Assembly: GCA_024696005.1 (NCBI GenBank)
Contig: JAILHF010000001.1
Span: forward strand, 30,111-94,110
Length of the DNA: 64,000 bases
Origin: Lachnospiraceae bacterium
GTDB taxonomy: Bacteria > Bacillota > Clostridia > Lachnospirales > Lachnospiraceae
Reading direction: 5' to 3'
Below the pieces are notes generated by a model. That model had not been told where the DNA came from. It saw only the letters and a list, made by a program, of their open reading frames with translations, and made no database searches. This document shows positions 42,336 to 55,702 of this stretch, piece by piece. Made by a program: the position numbers and the translations under genes. How positions within the stretch are numbered: the first letter of the stretch is position 1; each line of letters begins with the position of its first letter.

Positions 42336-43355
42336 ATGGCAAAATTTGAATCGTATGAAAGAAGAGAGAAGCAGATCCTTGCCAAGCTGGCCGAGTACGG
42401 GATCAGCTCCATCGATGAAGCGGAAAAGATCACCAAGGACGCAGGTCTTGATGTTTATCACATGGTAGAGAACATCCAGCCGATCTGCTTCGAGAACGCA
42501 AAGTGGGCATACACCATCGGTGCAGCCATCGCCATCAAGAAGGGCTGCCGCAAGGCATCCGATGCTGCAGCTGCCATCGGTGAGGGCCTGCAGAGCTTCT
42601 GCATCCCCGGCTCCGTTGCTGACCGCCGCAAGGTTGGCCTGGGACACGGCAACCTGGGCAAGATGCTCCTGGAAGAGGATACCGAGTGCTTCGCATTCCT
42701 GGCAGGTCACGAGTCTTTCGCAGCAGCGGAAGGTGCCATCGGTATCGCCGAGAAGGCAAACAAGGTCCGTCAGAAGCCCCTCCGTGTCATCCTGAACGGT
42801 TTGGGCAAGGATGCCGCACAGATCATCTCCCGTGTGAACGGCTTTACCTATGTGGAGACCGAGTATGACTACTTTACCGGCGAGGTGAAGGAAGTATTCC
42901 GCAAGTGCTACTCCAAAGACGCCAATTCTCCCCGTGCAAAGGTTAACTGCTACGGCGCGAACGACGTACAGGAAGGCGTTGCGATCATGTGGAAGGAGAA
43001 CGTGGACGTATCCATTACCGGTAACTCCACCAATCCTACCCGTTTCCAGCACCCCGTTGCAGGTACCTACAAGAAGGAGCGCACCGAGGCCGGCAAGAAG
43101 TACTTCTCCGTGGCATCCGGCGGCGGTACCGGACGTACCCTGCATCCCGATAACATGGCAGCTGGTCCCGCTTCCTACGGCATGACCGATACGATGGGCC
43201 GCATGCATTCCGATGCACAGTTTGCAGGTTCCTCTTCGGTTCCCGCGCACGTTGAGATGATGGGCCTGATCGGTGCGGGCAACAACCCCATGGTCGGCAT
43301 GACCGTGTCCGTTGCCGTTTCCATCGAAGAAGCTGCAAAGGCAGGCAAGTTCTGA
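42336..43355 (+). CDS. GGGtGRT-family protein of unknown function
   Basis: 339 residues. It contains the family-naming motif GGGTGRT in VASGGGTGRTLHPDNMAAGPASYG near residue 265. It is soluble, without a signal or membrane segment. Notable Cys and His clusters are few. Conserved-looking stretches include EYGISSIDEAEKITKDAGLDVY, WAYTIGAAIAIKKGCRKASDAAAAIGEGLQSF and LGHGNLGKMLLEEDTECFAFLAGHESFAAAEGAI. ATG 42336 follows GGGAGG; a longer frame would run into the upstream gene. The biochemical function is not known to me. Tight coupling to a NifU-like scaffold suggests a metal- or redox-related role. Its codon use looks highly optimised, which suggests strong expression. Confidence 0.85.
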   Translation: MAKFESYERREKQILAKLAEYGISSIDEAEKITKDAGLDVYHMVENIQPICFENAKWAYTIGAAIAIKKGCRKASDAAAAIGEGLQSFCIPGSVADRRKVGLGHGNLGKMLLEEDTECFAFLAGHESFAAAEGAIGIAEKANKVRQKPLRVILNGLGKDAAQIISRVNGFTYVETEYDYFTGEVKEVFRKCYSKDANSPRAKVNCYGANDVQEGVAIMWKENVDVSITGNSTNPTRFQHPVAGTYKKERTEAGKKYFSVASGGGTGRTLHPDNMAAGPASYGMTDTMGRMHSDAQFAGSSSVPAHVEMMGLIGAGNNPMVGMTVSVAVSIEEAAKAGKF

Positions 43356-43362
43356 AAAGTAC

Positions 43363-43391
43363 TTGACAAATCAGAATGAAGTGATTATCAT
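43363..43391 (+). promoter_or_regulatory. Promoter of the gltB operon
   Basis: Perfect TTGACA (43363-43368), 17-bp spacer, TATCAT (43386-43391). The predicted start near 43398 puts the first hexaloop hairpin at the 5' end of the RNA. Confidence 0.8.
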
Positions 43392-43402
43392 ACATTGCGT
43401 AT

Positions 43403-43442
43403 GGGACAAAGGCGTTCCGAAGTTTTCTTCGGGACGCTTTTT
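43403..43442 (+). promoter_or_regulatory. gltB leader unit 1: hexaloop hairpin/terminator
   Basis: GGGAC-[AAAGGC]-GTTCC (43403-43418) overlaps a 14-bp terminator stem (43409-43422 with 43427-43440, TTTT loop) ending in a T-run. Confidence 0.82.
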
Positions 43443-43468
43443 CGTTTATTGAACATGTGTAAAGACTG

Positions 43469-43508
43469 CGGGCAAAGGCGTCCGGGAGGAAACTCTCGGA
43501 CGTTTTTT
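43469..43508 (+). promoter_or_regulatory. gltB leader unit 2: hexaloop hairpin/terminator
   Basis: CGGGC-[AAAGGC]-GTCCG (43469-43484) overlaps an 11-bp terminator stem (43478-43488 with 43493-43503, GAAA loop) followed by six T. It is the second complete unit in series on the same leader, 26 bases after unit 1. Confidence 0.82.
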
Positions 43509-43536
43509 CCTTGCTTAGGGAGGGAGGAACAAGAAC

Positions 43537-46500
43537 ATGAATGATCCTTGGGAGCGGATCCGGAAAGACGGGTTGTATGATCCGGCATTTGAGCACGATA
43601 ACTGCGGTATCGGTGCCATCATTGATGTGGAGGGAAGAGCGAGCCACAAGCTCGTGGACGATGCCCTCTCCATCGTGGAGAATCTGGAACACAGGGCCGG
43701 AAAAGATGCGGAAGGAAAGACCGGAGACGGTGTCGGGATCCTGACACAGATCCCGCATGACTTCTTCGTAAAGAAGCTTGCGGAGCAGGGCGTGGAGCTG
43801 CCCGGCAGAAGGCAGTACGGCGTGGGAATGTTCTTCTTCCCGCAGAACGACCTGGACATGCGTCAGGCAAGATCCATGTTCGAGATCATCGTCCGGAAGG
43901 CGGGGCTGAAGCTCCTTGCCTGGAGAAAGGTGGATTCCGAGCCGGATGTGCTCGGGAGCAAGGCCAGGGAGTGCATGCCGGGTATCTTCCAGGCCTTCAT
44001 CGAAAGACCGGAAGACGTGAAGGAAGACCTTGATTTTGACCGCATGCTCTACATCATCCGCAGGGAGTTTGAGCAGAGCAGCGCGACGACCTATGTGCCT
44101 TCCCTTTCCTGCAGGACCATCGTCTACAAGGGCATGTTCCTGGTAGGACAGCTGCGCACCTTCTTCACGGATCTGATGGATCCGGATTACGCATCGGCGA
44201 TCGCGATGGTGCATTCGCGTTTCTCGACCAATACGATGCCCAGCTGGAACCGCGCGCACCCCAACCGTTTCATCGTGCATAACGGTGAGATCAATACGAT
44301 ACGCGGCAATGCGGACAAGATGCTGGCCCGGGAAGAGACCATGCATTCAAGCTGCTTTTCCGAGGAGGACATGACCAAGGTCCTGCCCGTGATCTCGCAG
44401 AGCGGCTCGGATTCCGCCATGCTGGACAACGTGCTGGAATTCCTGGTGATGAGCGGCATGGATCTTCCGCTGGCCATGACCATCATGCTCCCCGAACCCT
44501 GGGCACACAACGAGACCCTTACCCCGGAGGAACGCGATTTTTACCAGTACTACGCTACTATGATGGAGCCCTGGGACGGCCCTGCGTCGATCCTTTTCTC
44601 GGACGGAGACGTTATGGGCGCGATCCTCGACCGCAACGGCCTGCGTCCTTCCCGCTATTACGTGATGGACGACGGCAGGCTGATCCTTTCCTCCGAAGTG
44701 GGCGTGCTGGATCTGCCCGAGGAGCATATCGTCAAAAAGGAACGTCTGCATCCCGGCAAGATACTGCTGGTCGATACCCGGCAGAAGCGCATCTTTTACG
44801 ATGAGGAGCTCAAGGAGCGTTATGCGCTGCGCCATCCTTATGGGGAGTGGCTGGACAGCAGCCTGACCCTGCTTTCGGAGCTCAAGATCCCGAACAAAAA
44901 GGTCCCTTCCTATACGAAGGAGCAGAGAAAGAGACTGCAGAAGGCCTTCGGCTATACCTGGGAGAATTACCACGACGGCCTGCTGAACATGGCATTAAAC
45001 GGCACGGAAGCGATCGGCTCCATGGGTGTGGATACTCCCATAGCGGCGCTTTCCGGCGAGTATCAGCCGCTGTTCTACTATTTCAAGCAGCTCTTTGCCC
45101 AGGTCACGAACCCGCCCATCGACGCCCAGCGTGAGGAGATCGTTACTTCCCGTACCGTATACGTGGGCAAGAACGGAAATCTCCTGGAAGAAAAGGCGGA
45201 AAACTGCCAGGTGCTCAAGATCAACAACCCGATCCTCACGGATCTGGATCTGCTGAAGATCGAAAGCATGAAGCATGACGGCTTCAAGGTCGCAAAGGTT
45301 TCGATCCTCTTCTACAAGAGCACGCCGATCAAGCGTGTGATCAACCACCTCTTCGTCGAGGTCGACAAAGCTTACCGTGAGGGAGCAAACATCCTGATCC
45401 TCTCGGACCGCGGCGTGGATGAGAACCATGTGGCGATCCCTTCGCTGCTCGCCGTGGCAGCCGTTCACAAGCATCTGGTCGAGACCAGAAAGTGCACGGC
45501 CATGTCCCTGATCCTGGAATCCGGCGAACCCAGAGAAGTCCATCATTTCGCAACGCTTTTGGGCTTCGGTGCTTCGGCGATCAATCCCTATCTGGCCCAC
45601 GCGAGCATCGCGGAGCTGGTGGAGGAGGAACTGCTCGACAAGGATTATTATGCGGCCGTGGAAGATTATGACAATGCGATCCTCTTCGGCATCGTAAAGA
45701 TCGCTTCCAAGATGGGCATCTCCACGATCCAGTCCTACCAGGGCAGCAAGATCTTTGAAGCGATCGGCATCTCGGAAGAGGTGATCAACGACTATTTCCC
45801 GGGCACCGTCAGTCGCATCGGAGGCATCACGCTCGAGGACATCGGGGCAGCCGTGGACCGTCAGCACAGCAAGGCTTTCGATCCGCTGGGGCTTGCGAGC
45901 GACCTGGAGCTGGAGGCACTGGGACGTCATAAGAGCCGCAGCCGCGGCGAGAACCACCGATACGATCCCCGTACCATCCACATGCTGCAGCTGGCAACCA
46001 GGGAAGGGGATTATGAGAAGTTCCGGGCCTACACGGACATGGTGGATGAGGAAAAGACCGGTTTCCTGCGCAGCCTTCTGGATTTCCGCTATCCCGAAGA
46101 GGGCGTGCCCATCGATGAGGTGGAGAGCGAGGACGAGATCGTGAAGCGCTTCAAGACCGGTGCCATGAGCTACGGTTCCATCTCCGAGGAGGCGCATCAG
46201 ACCCTGGCCATCGCGATGAACCGCCTGCAGGGCAAGTCCAACAGCGGTGAGGGCGGTGAGAGCGAGGAGCGCATCCTTTCGGCCGGAACAAAGGACGACC
46301 GCAGTTCCGCGATCAAGCAGGTGGCGAGCGGACGCTTCGGCGTGACCAGCCGCTATCTGGTGAGCGCAAAAGAGATACAGATCAAGATGGCACAGGGAGC
46401 CAAGCCCGGTGAGGGCGGACACCTTCCCGGAAAGAAGGTATATCCCTGGATCGCGCGGACCAGGCATTCCACACCCGGTGTGAGCCTGATCTCCCCGCCG

Positions 46501-48098
46501 CCTCATCACGACATCTATTCGATCGAGGATCTGGCACAGCTGATCTACGACCTGAAGTGCGCGAACAAAAATGCTCGCATCTCGGTGAAGCTTGTTTCGG
46601 AAGCCGGCGTGGGAACCGTCGCGGCCGGCGTGGCAAAGGCCGGGGCAGGTGTCATCCTGATCTCGGGCTATGACGGCGGTACCGGTGCGGCACCTCTTTC
46701 CTCAATCCATAACGCAGGGCTTCCCTGGGAGCTCGGTCTGGCCGAAACACACCAGACACTGATCGCAAACGGCCTGCGCGACCGTGTCGTGATCGAAACG
46801 GACGGCAAGCTCATGAGCGGACGCGACGTGGCCATCGCCGCGATCCTCGGAGCGGAGGAGTTCGGTTTCGCAACGGCACCCCTGATCACGCTCGGCTGCG
46901 TGATGATGCGTGCCTGCCAGTCCGATACCTGCCCGATGGGTGTGGCGACGCAGAACCCCGAGCTCAGAAAGCGTTTCGCGGGCAAGCCCGAATATGTCGA
47001 AAACTTCATGCGCTTCATCGCAAGACAGCTGCGGGAGTACATGAGCAAGCTCGGTGTGCGTTCCGTTTCCGAGCTGGTGGGACGCACCGACCTTCTGAAG
47101 AAAAAGGATGTGACATCGGAGCGCGGACAGAAGATCGATCTTTCCCGCATTCTCACGGACATGTCCGGGGAAGCGAGGGAAAGGAGCTGCTTCAATCCGG
47201 AGCGTGTCTATGATTTCCGTCTTGCCGATACCAAGGACGAATCGATGCTGCTTGCTTCCGCGGCAGTGCAGAAAGCGATCTCGGGCGGAAAGCACGCCGA
47301 GCTTTCGGTGCACCTCAAGAGCGTGGACCGTACCTTCGGAACGCTCCTGGGAGCCGAGATCACCAGAAAGCATCCCGAGGGTCTGGCGGATGACAGCATC
47401 GTGATCAACTGCACGGGCTCGGGCGGACAGAGCTTCGGCGCTTTCATCCCGAAGGGCTTAAGCCTGCACCTGGTCGGTGACAGCAACGATTATTTCGGAA
47501 AGGGCTTATCCGGCGGAACCCTTACGGTACGCGTGCCGGATGAGGCTAAATACGATCCGCACGAGAACGTGCTGGTCGGCAACGTCGCGCTTTACGGCGC
47601 TACCTCCGGCAAGGTCTTCATCGCCGGAAAAGCGGGCGAGCGTTTCTGCGTGCGTAATTCGGGTGCGCTTGCGGTCGTGGAAGGCGTGGGCGAGCACGGC
47701 TGCGAATACATGACCGGCGGTGTGGCGGTGATCCTGGGCGAGACCGGGAAGAACTTTGCGGCCGGCATGAGCGGCGGTGTGGCTTATGTACTCGATGAGT
47801 CCAACCGTCTTTACAAAAACCTGAACAAGCAGCTTGTGCTGATGGAGAAGCTGGAGCAGAAGAACGATCTGGAAGAGCTCAGACAGATCCTTACGCAGCA
47901 TGTGGAGGCGACCGCTTCCGTCAAGGCAAAGGCGATCCTGGATCATTTTGCCGACTATGTGCCGATGTTCAAAAAGATCATCCCCATCGATTACAAGAAG
48001 ATGATGCTGGGGATCGTAAAATTCGAGGAGCAGGGGGCTGATCCGGAAACGGCCAGGATCGAAGCTTTCCGTGCCTTTGTAAATGGAGGGATGGAGTG

Positions 48099-48099
<1 letters not shown>
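43537..48099 (+). CDS. gltB: Glutamate synthase, large subunit
   Basis: 1520 residues, full length. It transfers the amide of glutamine to 2-oxoglutarate. A 22-residue propeptide precedes the nucleophile Cys23 in HDNCGIGAI. The amidotransferase domain runs to about 400 (VHSRFSTNTMPSWNRAHPNRFIVHNGEINTIRGN). A central domain follows, then the FMN-binding synthase domain (KPGEGGHLPGKKV, SPPPHHDIYSIEDLAQLI, GYDGGTGAAPLSSI). The 3Fe-4S cluster cysteines are in RACQSDTCPMGVATQ near 1130, and a C-terminal beta-helix GXGXG region follows. It is the first gene of gltB-gltD-pyrG-carA-carB, all glutamine users, behind two antitermination-type units. ATG 43537 follows GGGAGG. Confidence 0.96.
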
Positions 48100-51192
<3,093 letters not shown>

Positions 51193-51195
51193 AAA

Positions 51196-52278
51196 ATGAG
51201 ACCAGACAGAAAACTGATCCTCGAGGACGGGAGCGAATATTACGGCTACGGCTTCGGGGCGGAGCGGGATGCGGTATTCGAGATCGTATTCAACACTTCG
51301 ATGGCGGGGTATCAGGAGATCGTCTCCGACCCTTCCTATACCGATCAGGGCGTGGTGATGAGCTATCCGCTGATCGGAAATTACGGGATCACGGACGAGG
51401 ATTTTGAAAGCCGCATGATATCGCCGGCAGCACTCATTGTCAGGGACCGGAATGAGAGCCCCTCCAATTTCCGTTCCACCAGATCCCTTCCGGAACTGCT
51501 CGAAGAGAACGGGATCCCCGCGATCAGCGGCGTGGACACGCGAAAGCTCGTTCGCAGCATCCGCGACCTCGGCGCCAGAAGAGGGATCCTCACCGCAGCG
51601 GACGTGCCGGCAGAAGAAGGGATGCGGCGCATCGCCGAAACACCGGTGCCGCGGGATGCGGTGAAGCGTGTCAGCTGCAGCCGCAAATGGTACAGCCGCA
51701 CATCCAATCCCAAGTATTCGGTAGTTGCGGTGGATTGCGGAATGAAGAGCAACATCGTGCACATGCTCAACCGGAGCAAATGCAACGTTACGATCGTACC
51801 CTATGATACGGACAGTGAGGAGATCCTCAGCCTCAAGCCGGACGGGGTATTCATATCCAACGGCCCGGGGGATCCGACGGATGTCCCGGAAGTGATCGAG
51901 AGCCTGAAGGCGCTGCGCGGGAAGATCCCTCTTTTCGGGATCTGTCTGGGGCACCAGCTTCTGGCTCTTTCTTACGGTGCAAAGACGTATAAGCTGAAGT
52001 TCGGACACCGCGGCGGGAATCATCCGGTAAGGGATCTGCAGAGCGGACACATCGAGATCACCAGCCAGAACCACAGCTATGCGGTGGACGAGGCTTCCCT
52101 GGAGGGAACGGGGCTGGAGGTCACGCACCGGAATCTGCTGGACGGGACCGTGGAAGGGATCCGCTGCGAGGAGGACCTTGCTTTTTCGGTGCAGTATCAT
52201 CCGGAAAGCGCTCCGGGACCGCAGGATTCCGCCTATTTGTTTGACCGTTTCACGGAACTGATGAAGAGGGGTAAATAA
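51196..52278 (+). CDS. carA: Carbamoyl-phosphate synthase, small subunit
   Basis: 360 residues. It hydrolyses glutamine and channels ammonia to CarB for carbamoyl phosphate (pyrimidine and arginine synthesis). The N-terminal CPSase_sm domain has LEDGSEYYGYGFGA, NTSMAGYQEIVSDPSYTDQGVVMSYPLIGNYG and ISGVDTRKLVRSIRDLG. The amidotransferase domain has VAVDCGMKSNIVHML, SNGPGDPTDVP, nucleophile Cys in FGICLGHQLLALSYG near 249, and QYHPESAPGPQDS near 334. Three bases separate it from pyrG and three from carB. Confidence 0.96.
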   Translation: MRPDRKLILEDGSEYYGYGFGAERDAVFEIVFNTSMAGYQEIVSDPSYTDQGVVMSYPLIGNYGITDEDFESRMISPAALIVRDRNESPSNFRSTRSLPELLEENGIPAISGVDTRKLVRSIRDLGARRGILTAADVPAEEGMRRIAETPVPRDAVKRVSCSRKWYSRTSNPKYSVVAVDCGMKSNIVHMLNRSKCNVTIVPYDTDSEEILSLKPDGVFISNGPGDPTDVPEVIESLKALRGKIPLFGICLGHQLLALSYGAKTYKLKFGHRGGNHPVRDLQSGHIEITSQNHSYAVDEASLEGTGLEVTHRNLLDGTVEGIRCEEDLAFSVQYHPESAPGPQDSAYLFDRFTELMKRGK

Positions 52279-52281
52279 AAA

Positions 52282-55200
52282 ATGCCGAAACGTACGGATC
52301 TGAAAAAAATACTGGTGATCGGCTCCGGCCCCATTGTGATCGGGCAGGCAGCCGAATTTGACTATGCGGGGACACAGGCCTGTCTGGCTCTGAAGGAGGA
52401 AGGCTACGAGGTGATCCTGGCCAATTCCAATCCCGCGACGATCATGACGGATCATGCCATAGCGGACAAGGTTTACATGGAGCCGCTCACACTGGAATAC
52501 ATGGCAAGGATCTGCCGCTATGAACGCCCGGACGCCATCGTCCCGGGGATCGGCGGACAGACCGGACTGAACCTGTCCCTGCAGCTGTACGACAAGGGCG
52601 TTCTGGAGGAGTGCGAGATCGAGCTCCTGGGAACGGATGCCGACAGCATACGGAAAGCGGAAGACCGCGAACGCTTCAAGGAGCTCTGCGAAGAGCTCGG
52701 CGAGCCCGTCGTGCCCTCCGAGATCGCGGAGAGCATGGAAGAGGGACTGGCTGCAGCGGAAAAGATCGGCTATCCCGTGATCCTCCGGCCGGCCTTCACC
52801 CTGGGCGGAACGGGCGGAGGCTTTGCCTACAACGAGGAAGAGATGCGCGAAAAGATGAAGAACGCGCTGGCCCTTTCCCCGGTCCACCAGGTGCTGGTGG
52901 AGAAGAGCATCAAGGGCTACAAGGAGATCGAATACGAAGTGATCCGGGATGCCAACGATACCGCGATCACCGTCTGTAACATGGAAAACCTCGATCCCGT
53001 CGGCATCCATACCGGCGATTCGATCGTGGTGGCACCGAGCCAGACGCTCACGAACAAGGAATACCACATGCTGCGTGACAGCGCTCTGCGCATCATCCGC
53101 GCGCTGAAGGTGAAAGGCGGCTGCAACGTGCAGTTCGCGCTGGATCCCGAATCCTTCAATTATTTCGTGATCGAGGTCAACCCGAGAGTATCGCGCTCGT
53201 CCGCCCTGGCATCCAAGGCCAGCGGATATCCGATCGCGCGCGTGTCGGCCAAGATCGCCGTGGGCATGAACCTGGACGAGATACAGCTTGCGAACACGCC
53301 GGCCTGCTTCGAGCCCGCCCTGGATTATGTGGTGACGAAGATGCCGCGTTTCCCCTTCGACAAATTCACGCTGGCTTCGAACGTCCTGTCCACCCAGATG
53401 AAGGCAACGGGCGAGACCATGAGCATCGGGCGCACTTTCGAGGAGAGCCTGCTGAAGGCGATCCGTTCGCTGGAAGACGGCAAGAACCACATCCATCTGG
53501 AAAAGTTCGACGTGAAGAATCTTTCGGACAAGCCCGAGCCCGAAAACCGCAAGGAAGCGGTAGAGAAGCTTTTGGACTATATCGTGGAAGGCACGGATGA
53601 CCGGATCTACGCGATCTCCGAGCTGCTCTGGCTGGGCGCCGATGAACAGGCCATCTATGACCGGACCAGGATCGATTTCTTCTTTCTGGACAAGATCAAA
53701 AAGATCGTCGATTTCGAGGAGAAGATCGAAGGCTCGGAGCTCACGAAGGAGCTTCTCTACGATGCCAAGCGCATGGGCTTTTCCGATTCCTATATCGCCG
53801 AACTGACGGGAAAGACGGCCGACGACATCCGCGCGCTCCGCGCCGGATACGGACTGCGCCCGGTCTACAAGATGATCGATACCTGCGCGAGCGAGTTTGA
53901 CAGCTATGTGCCCTATTTCTACTCCACCTATGAGGAGGAGAACGAGAGCATCGTATCCGAAAACAAGAAGATCATCGTGCTGGGCTCCGGCCCGATCCGC
54001 ATCGGACAGGGCGTGGAATTTGACTATTCCACGGTCCACGCGGTAAAGACGATCCACGAGGCGGGGTACGAAGCCATCGTCATCAATAACAATCCGGAGA
54101 CGGTCTCCACCGATTATACGACCGCGGACAAGCTCTATTTCGAGCCTCTGACCGTGGAGGACATCTTAAACATCATCGAGCTGGAAAAGCCCATGGGAGT
54201 GATCGCGTCCCTTGGCGGACAGACCGCGGTGAACCTGGCCGGACCTCTGGCCGAGCGCGGCGTGCGCATCATCGGAACGGGGCCGGATGCCATCTTCAAG
54301 GCAGAGGACCGGGATGCCTTTGAGGAGCTCATCCGCGAGTTTAAGATCCCGCATCCCAACGGCGTGGCCGTGACCAGCCTCGAAGAGGGACTGGCTGCTG
54401 CGGAAGAGATCGGCTATCCGGTTCTGGTACGTCCTTCCTTTGTGCTGGGCGGCCGGGCAATGGAGATCGTTGCAAACGCGGAGATGCTCAAACACTATCT
54501 GAAGAACGCTGTGGAAGTGGACAAGGACCGTCCGGTCCTGGTGGACAGATATATCGTCGGAAAAGAAGTGGAGGTGGATGCGGTCTGCGACGGGACCGAT
54601 GTGTTCCTGCCCGGCATCATGGAGCTGGTGGAACGCACCGGCGTGCATTCGGGCGACAGCACCAGCGTGTATCCGCCCTTCTCGCTTTCGGAAAAAGTGC
54701 GCAGCCTGATCTGGGAATACACGGAGAAGCTGGGGCGCGGCATCGGGATCGTTGGCCTCTACAACATCCAGTTCATCGTGGATCGGGATGACAATGTTTC
54801 GATCATCGAGGTCAATCCCAGGGCTTCCCGCAGCGTTCCGTTTTTGTCGAAGTCCACGGGTTCGTCCCTGGTGGACATCGCGACCAAGGTGATGCTCGGC
54901 GTTAGCCTGAAGGAACAGGGCCTGGCGGGCGTGATCCTGCCGGACAAGGATTCCTGGTATGTCAAGGCGCCGGCGTTCTCCTTTGAAAAGCTCAATGGCA
55001 TGGACGCCTATCTCTCACCCGAGATGAAGTCGACGGGTGAGGCGATCGGCTATGACAAGAGCCTGAAACGCGCACTCTACAAGGCGCTGCAGGCATCCGG
55101 CATCAAGATGAAAGAATACGGCACCGTCATGGTGACCCTTGCGGATGAGGACAAGGAGGAGGCCCTGCCGCTGGTAAAGCGTTTCTATGAGCTTGGCTTC

Positions 55201-55494
55201 AATATCGAGGCAACGGTAGGGACCGGTAACTTCCTGAAGGCCCACGGGATCCGCACCCGCATCCGCGGGAAATTAAGCGATGGAAGCGATGAGATCTTAA
55301 AGTCTATCCGTGCCGGTTATGTCAGCTATATCATCAATACCAGGGCCATTCTCTCCGGTGTTCATTACCGGGACGGCGTGGAGATCAGGCGCTGTGCCAT
55401 CGCAAACGGCGTGACGATGTTTACCTCCCTGGATACGGTCCGCATCCTTCTGGACGTGCTGGAGGACATCTCGCCCCGGATCGGCACGATCTGA
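52282..55494 (+). CDS. carB: Carbamoyl-phosphate synthase, large subunit
   Basis: 1070 residues, complete. Two homologous ATP-grasp halves are present. The first begins [27 protein letters not shown] (near 9) and the second [27 protein letters not shown] (near 555). Each half has PxxGGQTxxNLxxxL and a metal-binding EVNPRxSRSxxLxSKxxG block. The C-terminal MGS-like allosteric domain runs from about 935 ([27 protein letters not shown]). It forms carbamoyl phosphate from bicarbonate, 2 ATP and ammonia supplied by CarA. Last gene of the gltB operon; a new promoter for glmS follows 57 bases later. Confidence 0.97.
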   Translation: MPKRTDLKKILVIGSGPIVIGQAAEFDYAGTQACLALKEEGYEVILANSNPATIMTDHAIADKVYMEPLTLEYMARICRYERPDAIVPGIGGQTGLNLSLQLYDKGVLEECEIELLGTDADSIRKAEDRERFKELCEELGEPVVPSEIAESMEEGLAAAEKIGYPVILRPAFTLGGTGGGFAYNEEEMREKMKNALALSPVHQVLVEKSIKGYKEIEYEVIRDANDTAITVCNMENLDPVGIHTGDSIVVAPSQTLTNKEYHMLRDSALRIIRALKVKGGCNVQFALDPESFNYFVIEVNPRVSRSSALASKASGYPIARVSAKIAVGMNLDEIQLANTPACFEPALDYVVTKMPRFPFDKFTLASNVLSTQMKATGETMSIGRTFEESLLKAIRSLEDGKNHIHLEKFDVKNLSDKPEPENRKEAVEKLLDYIVEGTDDRIYAISELLWLGADEQAIYDRTRIDFFFLDKIKKIVDFEEKIEGSELTKELLYDAKRMGFSDSYIAELTGKTADDIRALRAGYGLRPVYKMIDTCASEFDSYVPYFYSTYEEENESIVSENKKIIVLGSGPIRIGQGVEFDYSTVHAVKTIHEAGYEAIVINNNPETVSTDYTTADKLYFEPLTVEDILNIIELEKPMGVIASLGGQTAVNLAGPLAERGVRIIGTGPDAIFKAEDRDAFEELIREFKIPHPNGVAVTSLEEGLAAAEEIGYPVLVRPSFVLGGRAMEIVANAEMLKHYLKNAVEVDKDRPVLVDRYIVGKEVEVDAVCDGTDVFLPGIMELVERTGVHSGDSTSVYPPFSLSEKVRSLIWEYTEKLGRGIGIVGLYNIQFIVDRDDNVSIIEVNPRASRSVPFLSKSTGSSLVDIATKVMLGVSLKEQGLAGVILPDKDSWYVKAPAFSFEKLNGMDAYLSPEMKSTGEAIGYDKSLKRALYKALQASGIKMKEYGTVMVTLADEDKEEALPLVKRFYELGFNIEATVGTGNFLKAHGIRTRIRGKLSDGSDEILKSIRAGYVSYIINTRAILSGVHYRDGVEIRRCAIANGVTMFTSLDTVRILLDVLEDISPRIGTI

Positions 55495-55550
55495 GGCAGG
55501 GCTGTTCCTGTCCGGGCCACGCAGCTGCTGCGTGACTGCAGGCCGCCTGC

Positions 55551-55579
55551 TTGACAGAAAAAATGATCTGCGGTATGAT
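55551..55579 (+). promoter_or_regulatory. Promoter of glmS
   Basis: Perfect TTGACA (55551-55556), 17-bp spacer, TATGAT (55574-55579). Predicted start near 55586. Confidence 0.85.
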
Positions 55580-55616
55580 GCTCTCGGCTTGAAAGAGCGG
55601 TAATAAGGTTGGTTGA

Positions 55617-55659
55617 AAGCAAAGGTGCTTCGGGTTTCGGGCTCGAAGTGCCTTTTTTT
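55617..55659 (+). promoter_or_regulatory. glmS leader: hexaloop hairpin overlapping a terminator
   Basis: AAGC-[AAAGGT]-GCTT (55617-55630) overlaps a 12-bp terminator stem AAAGGTGCTTCG/CGAAGTGCCTTT (55621-55632 with 55644-55655) followed by seven T. A further hairpin GGGGAC/GTCCCC (55666-55684) stands just before the ribosome site. No glmS ribozyme motif is present in this leader. Confidence 0.78.
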
Positions 55660-55702
55660 GAGGATGGGGACATTTTCCGTCCCCTTACGGGAGGAAAAAA
55701 CA

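Noticed and set aside
55495..55702. A glmS ribozyme before glmS
   Set aside because: Specifically looked for; none of GCGCC, TGACGAGG, ATCGAA or TTCGGCGGAT occurs in order. The leader is a terminator type.
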